Origin: Rikenellaceae bacterium
GTDB lineage: Bacteria; Bacteroidota; Bacteroidia; Bacteroidales; Rikenellaceae
Assembly (NCBI GenBank): GCA_020859745.1
Contig: JAJBVQ010000069.1
Location: 1-5,347, forward strand
Direction: 5' to 3'
Length of the DNA: 5,347 bases
The notes under the pieces were generated by a model that made no database searches, was not told the origin of the DNA, and saw nothing but the letters and a program-made list of their open reading frames with translations. Shown piece after piece: positions 1 through 4,206 of the stretch (position 1 is the stretch's first letter; each line of letters starts with the position of its first letter). A program made the position numbers and the translations under genes.

Positions 1-727
1 GCCCCACATCGTCGATCCCCGCCTCCATCGCCCTGTCCAGCGCCGTCAGCCGCCAGTCGTAGTCCGCCTTTTTACCCCCCAGGTGATAATGCTTGTAAGC
101 CTCCCGGTGGTATGTTTCCTGGAAAATCTGGTATGTTCCGATCCCCGCCTCGCGCACCGTGCGGAAGCCCTCCACCGTCAGCGGCGCCGCGTTGATATTG
201 ACCCGCCGAATCTCTCCCCCCGGCTCCGAGCGCACCCCGTAAGTGGTTCGTACCGTTCGCGCTATGAACTCCGGACTATACAGCGGATGCTCGCCGTAAA
301 CCAATATCAAACGCTTGTGCCCCGCCTTCTCCAGCGCCGTCACCTCCCGCACGATCTCTTCGTCCGACAGCGTCTTGCGCACCGTCTCGCGGCTGTCCGC
401 CCGGAAACTGCAATAGGCGCAGCGGTTCGTGCAGCTGTTTCCGATATAGAGCGGCGCGAAGAGTACGATCCGGTTGCCGTAGACCTCCCGCTTGAGCCTC
501 GACGCCGCCTCCAGCACCAGTTCCCTGTCCTCAGCCGAAGCCCCCAGGAGCTCCGGCGCGTGCCGAAACGTTTTGCGTTCGCGGTCCATGGCCCGCGCGA
601 TCACCTCCCGCACCTCCTCCCGCGAAGGTTTACGGTGTTCCGCCAACAGCGACTCTATCTCCTTCTCGTCGATAAAAGGCTGTCCCGGACGGTCGGGGAT
701 ACGATAGGTTTGCGGTTTGAAAATCAT
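1..727 (-). CDS. hydG: [FeFe]-hydrogenase maturase HydG, N-terminal 242 residues (3' end outside window)
   Basis: HydG is a radical SAM enzyme that cleaves tyrosine to p-cresol and dehydroglycine, and converts the latter to the CO and CN- ligands of the hydrogenase H-cluster. Reading the minus strand from the ATG at 727-725 gives an uninterrupted frame to the left edge. The radical SAM cluster motif CTNRCAYC is seen with the CX3CX2C cysteines at residues 99, 103 and 106, just after YGNRIVLFAPLYIGNS. Further HydG-like blocks are GHKRLILVYGEHP, VNINAAPLTVEGF, GIGTYQIFQETYH and LDRAMEAGIDDVG. These, with the N-terminal FIDEKEI and PSREEVREVI segments, favour HydG over its relative ThiH. The C-terminal region that binds the auxiliary cluster lies outside the window, so its completeness cannot be judged. 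The start is supported by the family-like N-terminus and a promoter box about 43 bp upstream. Codons end mostly in G, unlike the two plus-strand genes. HydE, HydF and the hydrogenase are not visible here. Confidence 0.93.
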   Translation of the reverse strand, partial: MIFKPQTYRIPDRPGQPFIDEKEIESLLAEHRKPSREEVREVIARAMDRERKTFRHAPELLGASAEDRELVLEAASRLKREVYGNRIVLFAPLYIGNSCTNRCAYCSFRADSRETVRKTLSDEEIVREVTALEKAGHKRLILVYGEHPLYSPEFIARTVRTTYGVRSEPGGEIRRVNINAAPLTVEGFRTVREAGIGTYQIFQETYHREAYKHYHLGGKKADYDWRLTALDRAMEAGIDDVG

Positions 728-769
728 GGCGGTAACGAAAAAGCGGAGGCCCCGATGCCTGCCGCTTCG

Positions 770-777
770 CAAAATTA
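770..777 (-). promoter_or_regulatory. Candidate Bacteroidota -7 promoter box for hydG
   Basis: Read on the minus strand this is TAATTTTG, an exact match to the Bacteroidota -7 consensus TAnnTTTG. It lies in an AT-rich patch (about 770-800) that stands out from the GC-rich surroundings. It would place a transcription start near 763 and give a leader of about 36 nt before the hydG ATG at 727. No convincing -33 TTTG/TTG element is seen at the usual spacing of about 19-21 nt; TTAC in that area is a weak substitute. A plus-strand match, TATTTTTG, sits beside it at 781-788 but also lacks an upstream element. It could serve a divergent transcript into the intergenic region, but nothing confirms that. 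Confidence 0.55.
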
Positions 778-927
778 CACTATTTTTGCATTTTTATTAT
801 CGTAAGGTTAATATAGGGCGGTTGCACCAAAAGTTCCTGTGACTCCGGCCTGAAGCCGGTAAAAGCGACAGACGTGGAAGCAGACGACAAGTCAGTTCCT
901 GCGACAGCAAGCAATCCGGAACCGGCT

Positions 928-967
928 GTGCCGCCGGGCACTCCAGCCGGGCTGTAATTACCCTAAG
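928..967 (+). repeat. Left arm of a perfect 40-bp inverted repeat
   Basis: The arm starts GTGCCGCCGGGCACTCC and ends TGTAATTACCCTAAG. Its exact reverse complement is at 1471-1510, with no mismatch over 40 bases, and identity stops abruptly at both ends. It contains one plus-oriented copy of the GGCTGTNANTACCC word at 950-963. The pair encloses 503 bp of the intergenic region. It could be a terminal inverted repeat of a small non-autonomous element, or two copies of a dispersed repeat in opposite orientation. No transposase is enclosed, and no target-site duplication was recognised. Confidence 0.85.
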
Positions 968-1041
968 GCAACCGGCAGGTTCGACAAAACAACCAACGGC
1001 TGCCACGCCGACCTGACGATGCGTAGCATCGCAGGCTTCTA

Positions 1042-1055
1042 AACCCTACGGTTAA
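1042..1055 (+). repeat. Direct repeat AACCCTACGGTTAA, copy 1
   Basis: The 14-base word AACCCTACGGTTAA is repeated exactly at 1245-1258, 203 bp downstream. Here the flanking left bases are CTA, so the stem TAAACC/GGTTAA is imperfect. A related shorter word, TTAACCCTAC, recurs at 1532-1541 in the transporter leader. Confidence 0.7.
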
Positions 1056-1150
1056 AATAGGTTCCGCGTCAGCGATCAGCCCGCAGCCATCCCCGGCGGA
1101 GGGCTGAACCGATGCAGCCAGTGAGTGCCATCAGGCTTGCCTGGATGGCC

Positions 1151-1174
1151 GAACGGCAAGAAGGAAAACAAGCG
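1151..1174 (+). repeat. 24-bp repeat word GAACGGCRAGRAGGAAAAC..., copy in upstream intergenic region
   Basis: Positions 1151-1174 match 3476-3499 at 21 of 24 bases. All three differences are A here and G there. The first ten bases, GAACGGCAAG, also occur exactly at 4184-4193 inside a large palindrome. The copies lie on opposite sides of the transporter gene in the same orientation, which argues for a repeat family rather than chance. Confidence 0.65.
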
Positions 1175-1206
1175 TAGCGCAGTTAAAACTCGCTACGCTC
1201 GTTTTC
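1164..1206 (+). repeat. Hairpin with 16-bp stem, one mismatch, 11-nt loop
   Basis: The left arm is 1164-1179 (GAAAACAAGCGTAGCG) and the right arm 1191-1206 (CGCTACGCTCGTTTTC). The inner nine pairs AGCGTAGCG/CGCTACGCT are perfect, followed by an A/C mismatch and six more pairs. The loop is CAGTTAAAACT. No T-tract follows, so it is not a typical intrinsic terminator on the plus strand. It overlaps the 24-bp repeat at 1151-1174. Confidence 0.6.
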
Positions 1207-1242
1207 GCCTCCGCTGGCTGCGGGACGAACAAAATGTGCTGT

Positions 1243-1258
1243 TTAACCCTACGGTTAA
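1243..1258 (+). repeat. Direct repeat AACCCTACGGTTAA, copy 2, within a perfect 6-bp hairpin
   Basis: TTAACC-CTAC-GGTTAA forms a perfect 6-bp stem with a 4-base loop. The 14-base word at 1245-1258 is identical to 1042-1055. The AT-rich stem is a weak structure, so a protein-binding dyad is as plausible as an RNA hairpin. No T-run follows. Confidence 0.6.
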
Positions 1259-1390
1259 GCATCAGCGGTGGCCCGCGCCTCCCTTGGGTAAGGTGACGCA
1301 AATCCTGATAAAAGACGCAACGCGTCCGCGGGACAAGTCCCACGCAGGCGCTGGCCTCCGAAACCGTGGAAAAAGATAATGAAAGAAGGC

Positions 1391-1414
1391 TCCGCGCCAG
1401 CAGCCGGCCCGGAG
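1391..1414 (+). repeat. 24-bp GC-rich repeat word TCCGCGYCAGCRGCC..., copy in upstream intergenic region
   Basis: Positions 1391-1414 match 3396-3419 at 21 of 24 bases, in the same orientation. The first half recurs as TCCGCGTCAGCG at 1063-1074. The repeat sits just before a small palindrome, GTGCCG-CT-CGGCAC (1415-1428), and upstream of the right 40-bp arm. It is part of the mosaic shared by the two intergenic regions. Confidence 0.55.
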
Positions 1415-1470
1415 GTGCCGCTCGGCACTCGATTCGGGAGTTTATTCCGCTTTAAGGAGCAGGGCTGCAA

Positions 1471-1510
1471 CTTAGGGTAATTACAGCCCGGCTGGAGTGC
1501 CCGGCGGCAC
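1471..1510 (-). repeat. Right arm of a perfect 40-bp inverted repeat
   Basis: This is the exact reverse complement of 928-967, starting CTTAGGGTAATTACAGCCC on the plus strand. It contains a minus-oriented GGCTGTNANTACCC word at 1475-1488. It ends 59 bp before the transporter start codon, so it is likely to lie in or just upstream of that gene's promoter or leader. If both arms were on one transcript they could pair into a long stem, but the 503-nt loop makes this uncertain. Confidence 0.85.
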
Positions 1511-1569
1511 CGCAGGCTCCGGGCCGAATAATTAACCCTACAAATAAAAACAACAAAAAGAGCATATAG
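1511..1569 (+). promoter_or_regulatory. A-rich leader of the NSS transporter gene
   Basis: The last 35-40 bases before the ATG are very rich in A and poor in G, against a GC-rich background. This is typical of Bacteroidota translation starts, where an unstructured A-rich leader matters more than a Shine-Dalgarno site. A weak AAAAAGAG lies about 7 bases before the start. TTAACCCTAC at 1532-1541 repeats the word at 1243-1252. No TAnnTTTG promoter box was found between 1380 and 1569, so the transcription start is not located. Confidence 0.45.
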
Positions 1570-2922
1570 ATGAAAGAGCAGCGAGGAGCCTTCACCAGCA
1601 GTTTCGGAACCATGATGGCCGTGGTCGGGTCCGCCGTCGGACTCGGTAACATCTGGCGTTTTCCCTACCTGGCCGGCGTCAACGGCGGCGCTGCCTTCCT
1701 GTTATTGTACCTCTTTTTGATCCTCGTGGTCGGGCTGCCCCTGATCCTCTCCGAATTCATCATCGGGCGGGCCACCCACCGCGGCGCCGTCGGCTCCTTC
1801 AAACAGTTAGCCCCCCGCAGCAAATGGTACCTCGTCGGATATATGGGCGTCGTGGCCGGGTTCTGCATCCTCGGTTTCTACAGCGTCATTGCCGGGTGGA
1901 GCGTCCGCTTCCTCTACGACTCCGTGATTAACGCCAACGCCGGGCAGAGCTACGACGAGATCGCCGCCGGGTTCAACGCCTTCAAGAACACCGGCTGGCA
2001 GCCCGTCCTGCTGAGCGCCGGGTTCCTGGGCCTGACCGCCTTCGTCGTCTTCAAAGGCGTGGAGAAAGGCGTCGAGCGGTGGAACAAGATCCTGATGCCC
2101 CTGCTGATCGGCATCCTGCTCGTGCTCTGCCTCAACTCCTTCACCCTCGACGGCTTCCGGGCCGGGATGAGCTTTCTGTTCAAGCCCGACTTCACGAAGA
2201 TCACCGCCAACACCGTTCTCGACGCCCTCGGGCAGGTATTCTTCACCCTCAGTTTAGGGATGGGCGTGATGATCACCTACAGCTCCTACGTGGTCAAGCC
2301 CGAGAACATGCTGCGCTCCAAAGGGATCGTCACCCTGATCGACACCTCCATCGCCGTCATTTCCGGCATCGCTATCTTTCCCGCCGTCTTCACCTTCGGC
2401 ATCAGCCCCACCCAGGGGCCCGATCTGATATTTCTCACCCTGCCCAACGTTTTCGGGCGGATGGCCGGGGGCCAGTACGTCGGGATCCTCTTTTTCAGCC
2501 TCATCACCATCGCCGCCCTGACCTCCATGGTCTCCATCTTCGAGATGATGACCAACTACATGATGGAAGAGCTGAAAATGCGCCGCAAGCGAGCCGTCCT
2601 GTGGCTGTTCGGCACCCTGATCCTCGTCTCCGCCCTCTGCGCCCAGTCGCAGGTCGAAGGCTCGCGGCTGATGATCGGGAAATACAACATCTTCGACTTC
2701 CTCGACATGCTCTCGTCCAACTACCTGATGACCATCGGCGGCCTGCTGATCGTGATCTTCACCGGGTGGCACATTTCCGAGAAGCGCCTGCGCAAAGTTT
2801 TTACCACAGGTGGGGCATACAATAACCGGATATTCCCTATCTTTCGGTTCGTAGTGCGTTACGTGTCGCCCGTGGCCGTGGCCATCATCTTCCTGAGCAA
2901 AATCGGGCTGATCAAAGGATAG
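1570..2922 (+). CDS. Sodium-dependent amino-acid transporter, NSS/SLC6 (LeuT-like) family
   Basis: This is an inner-membrane symporter that uses the Na+ gradient to import a small substrate, in this family usually an amino acid. The 450-residue length is normal for prokaryotic NSS proteins. TM1 carries the signature GSAVGLGNIWRFPYLAG (residues 20-36); A22, N27 and R30 fall where LeuT has its Na+-site and gate residues. Y104 in TM3 matches the substrate-binding tyrosine. The unwound TM6 segment is SLGMG (228-232), and LTS (317-319) in TM8 matches the Na2-site motif. D258 at the start of TM7 is probably the acidic residue that replaces chloride in bacterial members. About 11 membrane segments can be read (roughly 12-35, 41-63, 88-117, 143-161, 172-190, 213-240, 251-276, 302-330, 342-358, 372-398, 430-446), consistent with 11-TM bacterial NSS proteins. 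The ATG fits the family N-terminus and follows an A-rich leader. Substrate cannot be assigned. It appears monocistronic. Codons end mostly in C. Confidence 0.95.
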   Translation: MKEQRGAFTSSFGTMMAVVGSAVGLGNIWRFPYLAGVNGGAAFLLLYLFLILVVGLPLILSEFIIGRATHRGAVGSFKQLAPRSKWYLVGYMGVVAGFCILGFYSVIAGWSVRFLYDSVINANAGQSYDEIAAGFNAFKNTGWQPVLLSAGFLGLTAFVVFKGVEKGVERWNKILMPLLIGILLVLCLNSFTLDGFRAGMSFLFKPDFTKITANTVLDALGQVFFTLSLGMGVMITYSSYVVKPENMLRSKGIVTLIDTSIAVISGIAIFPAVFTFGISPTQGPDLIFLTLPNVFGRMAGGQYVGILFFSLITIAALTSMVSIFEMMTNYMMEELKMRRKRAVLWLFGTLILVSALCAQSQVEGSRLMIGKYNIFDFLDMLSSNYLMTIGGLLIVIFTGWHISEKRLRKVFTTGGAYNNRIFPIFRFVVRYVSPVAVAIIFLSKIGLIKG

Positions 2923-3013
2923 TAAAATGTTTTCCGCCCAGCCATCGGGTCTGACAGCGTACTCCGGGAAATTCCAGCTGCCGCAATGGGTAACCCCGCT
3001 ATCGGTCTTTTCA

Positions 3014-3036
3014 TATTCGCCCTGCGGCGGCGAATA
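3014..3036 (+). repeat. Hairpin TATTCGCC/GGCGAATA after the transporter gene
   Basis: An 8-bp perfect stem with a 7-base loop (CTGCGGC) lies 92 bp after the transporter stop codon. It is the first clear stem downstream of the gene and could stabilise the 3' end of the mRNA or contribute to termination. Neither strand has a following T-tract, so it is not called an intrinsic terminator. Confidence 0.4.
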
Positions 3037-3113
3037 ACGAGCATCGCGGGTTGCGCCTTCCGCTGCCGGGGCTTTGGCCTGACAGCGGGCATGCAGGCAT
3101 TGCTTGTTTTATT

Positions 3114-3127
3114 GGCTGTAATTACCC
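3114..3127 (+). repeat. GGCTGTAATTACCC word downstream of the transporter
   Basis: This is identical to the word inside the 40-bp arms at 950-963 (plus) and 1475-1488 (minus). Relative to the copy at 1475-1488 it is inverted, so the transporter gene is flanked by two identical inverted 14-mers. The centre, GTAATTAC, is itself a perfect 8-bp palindrome. Confidence 0.65.
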
Positions 3128-3256
3128 GGGGCGACCCGCCGCTTGCACAGAAACTTTATAACTTCCGGCGCAAGGTTGCAACTACACTCGTTTTGGCTAT
3201 GCGGGTTCCGGCTAATAAGTTTCCACGCCAGCAGGCGGCACGGCGGTGTGTTTCCT

Positions 3257-3312
3257 GCCCGGAGCCAGCGTAGGGATGCTTTTACAGCCCTGCGCCCGGG
3301 GTGGCTCCGGGC
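3257..3312 (+). repeat. Hairpin with 11-bp GC-rich stem and 34-nt loop
   Basis: GCCCGGAGCCA (3257-3267) pairs perfectly with TGGCTCCGGGC (3302-3312). An alternative 7-bp stem, ACAGCCC (3284-3290) with GGGCTGT (3309-3315), shares bases with it, so two exclusive folds are possible. No T-tract follows. The base of the alternative fold includes a partial minus-oriented GGCTGTAAA word at 3281-3289. Confidence 0.45.
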
Positions 3313-3358
3313 TGTGCGACCTAAAGGGCGCCGGAAAAGATACTGTGGCGGGTGCCCT

Positions 3359-3377
3359 GAATCGGGTAGTGACAGCC
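3359..3377 (-). repeat. Left arm of a perfect 19-bp inverted repeat
   Basis: GAATCGGGTAGTGACAGCC is the exact reverse complement of 3650-3668. The pair encloses 272 bp. It contains a minus-oriented GGCTGTCACTACCC word (3364-3377). The orientation, outside to inside, is opposite to that of the 40-bp pair upstream of the transporter. Confidence 0.75.
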
Positions 3378-3395
3378 AGCAAGACAGGCAACGCC

Positions 3396-3419
3396 TCCGC
3401 GTCAGCGGCCGGGCCGGAG
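3396..3419 (+). repeat. 24-bp GC-rich repeat word TCCGCGYCAGCRGCC..., copy in downstream intergenic region
   Basis: Matches 1391-1414 at 21 of 24 bases in the same orientation, on the other side of the transporter gene. It lies inside the segment framed by the 19-bp inverted repeat and is followed by the other shared word at 3476-3499. Confidence 0.55.
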
Positions 3420-3449
3420 CTCGCCACGCGAACCGACGCTGCCAGCGAG

Positions 3450-3475
3450 GGTAAAACGAACAGGTTCGTTTTACC
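3450..3475. repeat. 26-bp palindrome with 12-bp arms
   Basis: GGTAAAACGAAC, a 2-base centre AG, then GTTCGTTTTACC: twelve perfect pairs. Such a tight palindrome could be a cruciform or RNA hairpin or a dimeric protein-binding site. It lies within the 272-bp segment framed by the 19-bp inverted repeat, directly before the shared repeat word at 3476-3499. No T-tract follows. Confidence 0.75.
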
Positions 3476-3499
3476 GAACGGCGAGGAGGAAAACGAGCG
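3476..3499 (+). repeat. 24-bp repeat word GAACGGCRAGRAGGAAAAC..., copy in downstream intergenic region
   Basis: Matches 1151-1174 at 21 of 24 bases, with three A-to-G differences, in the same orientation. It abuts the 26-bp palindrome at 3450-3475. In one plus-strand frame both copies read similarly (PNGKKENKRS and PNGEEENERS), but neither surrounding frame has gene-like codon use. Confidence 0.65.
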
Positions 3500-3649
3500 A
3501 AGCGAAGTAACGCCCGCAATTCTCGCTACGCGCGATGCGGCCTCGCAAGCTCCGGCCAAATACGGGACGCGAAGCCCCGACTACCCGCACAAGACGACTG
3601 GCCACTACACAAACACAACACTAACCGAAAACGGCGGAAACCCCCAAAA

Positions 3650-3668
3650 GGCTGTCACTACCCGATTC
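3650..3668 (+). repeat. Right arm of a perfect 19-bp inverted repeat
   Basis: GGCTGTCACTACCCGATTC is the exact reverse complement of 3359-3377. It includes the plus-oriented word at 3650-3663. Its tail, ACCCGATTCG, also follows the word copy at 3914-3927. Confidence 0.75.
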
Positions 3669-3777
3669 GGGCCGCCGCCACCGGGCGAGAGCCAAAGGTG
3701 CTTGGCGGCAGGCCCGCCATTGACAGGGGAACAAAGCTACTCGCTTTCGGACGCTCCAGCCCCCCACGGGGGCGCCC

Positions 3778-3800
3778 GGCGTTCCTGACGCAACGCGCTA
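3778..3800 (+). repeat. Tandem tail repeat GGCGTTC...AACGCGCTA, copy 1
   Basis: Shares the frame GGCGTTC-N2-gap-AACGCGCTA with copies at 3981-4004 and 4137-4159, all in the same orientation. It is preceded by a short C-run/G-run inverted repeat (3761-3765 with 3768-3772). A looser fourth relative, GCTACTCGCT at 3736-3745, matches the sequence after copy 3 at 4156-4165. Confidence 0.65.
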
Positions 3801-3847
3801 TTCACTTTCTTGGGCTTGAGCCGCGGTGCCTTCGGGCATACCGATAT

Positions 3848-3860
3848 GGCTGTAACTACC
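3848..3860 (+). repeat. GGCTGTAACTACC word
   Basis: Plus-oriented member of the GGCTGTNANTACCC family, with T in place of the final C. It follows a small TGCC-TTCG-GGCA hairpin (3827-3838) that has a cUUCGg tetraloop. Confidence 0.5.
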
Positions 3861-3913
3861 TCAAGAGGCTTGGCGCGACTCACCGCTGCCGCGCAGGCGT
3901 GGCCTGTTTAATC

Positions 3914-3927
3914 GGCTGTAAATACCC
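3914..3927 (+). repeat. GGCTGTAAATACCC word
   Basis: Plus-oriented member of the family, 66 bp after the previous one in the same orientation. Its continuation GATTCG is shared with the copy at 3650-3668. It is followed by the hairpin at 3935-3977. Confidence 0.55.
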
Positions 3928-3934
3928 GATTCGA

Positions 3935-3977
3935 CCCTGCGCCCACCCCCCGAGCGGCTTCGCCGCCGGGCGCAGGG
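3935..3977 (+). repeat. Nested hairpin before tandem tail copy 2
   Basis: CCCTGCGCCC (3935-3944) pairs with GGGCGCAGGG (3968-3977). Inside, GCGGC-TTC-GCCGC (3954-3966) forms a second stem. The outer stem ends three bases before the tail repeat at 3981, matching the arrangement seen before copy 3. Confidence 0.6.
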
Positions 3978-3980
3978 GCC

Positions 3981-4004
3981 GGCGTTCCTCACCGGAACGC
4001 GCTA
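3981..4004 (+). repeat. Tandem tail repeat GGCGTTC...AACGCGCTA, copy 2
   Basis: Starts 203 bp after copy 1 and 156 bp before copy 3. It has one extra base in the middle relative to the others. It follows the hairpin at 3935-3977 directly. Confidence 0.65.
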
Positions 4005-4091
4005 TTTGCTCTCTCGGGTTCGGCCTTGCGCCGCTCCCCCCCGGCAGCAAGGCCGCCGCTGACGCGGGAACCGGTTTCCCTCGCTGTTCTC

Positions 4092-4136
4092 GGGCTGCCG
4101 CCTGGGGGCGAGCGCCGTAGGCGCTGGCGGCGGCCC
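4092..4136 (+). repeat. Nested hairpin before tandem tail copy 3
   Basis: GGGCTGCCGCC (4092-4102) pairs with GGCGGCGGCCC (4126-4136) with one T/G wobble. The inner stem AGCGCC-GTA-GGCGCT (4111-4125) stacks directly on the right arm. The structure abuts the tail repeat at 4137, parallel to the hairpin-tail arrangement at copy 2. Confidence 0.55.
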
Positions 4137-4159
4137 GGCGTTCATGACGGAACGCGCTA
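4137..4159 (+). repeat. Tandem tail repeat GGCGTTC...AACGCGCTA, copy 3
   Basis: Third copy, the closest to tilS. It is followed at once by TCGCTCAAAGC and then the 30-bp palindrome at 4177-4206. It ends about 115 bp before the tilS start, so it may lie in the promoter or leader of that gene. Confidence 0.65.
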
Positions 4160-4176
4160 CTCGCTCAAAGCCTCAC

Positions 4177-4206
4177 TTCTGTGGAACGGCAAGCCGTTCC
4201 ACAGAA
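4177..4206. repeat. 30-bp palindrome with 14-bp arms upstream of tilS
   Basis: TTCTGTGGAACGGC, centre AA, GCCGTTCCACAGAA: fourteen perfect pairs. As RNA it would form a strong hairpin with an effective 4-base loop. It lies 67 bp before the tilS start codon. There is no T-tract on either side, so it is not a classical terminator. An operator, a leader hairpin or a repeat-family palindrome are all possible. It contains GAACGGCAAG, shared with 1151-1160. Confidence 0.8.

Larger units (their letters stand above)
728..1569. other. 842-bp gene-free divergent intergenic region rich in repeats
   Basis: This stretch lies between divergently transcribed hydG and the NSS transporter. Its left 75 bp hold the hydG promoter area and its right 45 bp the A-rich transporter leader. 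Between them are a 40-bp inverted repeat pair (928-967 and 1471-1510), two 14-bp direct repeats (1042-1055 and 1245-1258), a 16-bp-stem hairpin (1164-1206), and copies of two repeat words also found downstream of the transporter. Small hairpins lie at 845-859 (CCGGC/GCCGG), 1017-1031 (CGATGC-GTA-GCATCG) and 1415-1428 (GTGCCG-CT-CGGCAC). Open frames here (for example 1125-1379 plus) lack the strong third-position bias of the real genes, run through the repeats and resemble no known family, so they are not called. No tRNA-like or rRNA-like sequence was seen. Confidence 0.7.

Noticed and set aside
781..788. Plus-strand promoter box TATTTTTG for the divergent region
   Set aside because: It fits TAnnTTTG, but no -33 element is seen and no gene follows within 780 bp. 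In an AT-rich patch this can arise by chance.
83..805. 240-codon plus-strand open frame over hydG
   Set aside because: It is antisense to hydG. The minus strand encodes the radical SAM motif and several HydG blocks, while this frame has no recognisable domain.
1125..1379. 84-codon plus-strand open frame with a PNGKKENKRS stretch similar to one in the 3246-3788 frame
   Set aside because: The likeness follows from the shared DNA repeat (1151-1174 and 3476-3499) and does not extend along the frames. No leader or codon bias supports translation.
3246..3788. 180-codon plus-strand open frame starting at GTG
   Set aside because: Its codons lack the strong C-ending bias of the neighbouring genes, it runs through both arms of the 19-bp inverted repeat and the 26-bp palindrome, and the protein resembles nothing known to me. 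It is most likely a by-product of few stop codons in GC-rich repeats.
3778..4159. Integron attC-like array suggested by spaced hairpin sites
   Set aside because: The units do not hold gene cassettes, no integrase is present, and the tail does not show the expected paired core sites. Spacing is also irregular (203 and 156 bp).
3778..4159. CRISPR array
   Set aside because: Repeats are only three, imperfect and 156-203 bp apart, far from the repeat-spacer pattern of CRISPR.
4177..4206. Intrinsic terminator before tilS
   Set aside because: The stem is strong but no T-tract follows on either strand. The flanks read ACCCG downstream and GTGAGGC on the opposite side.
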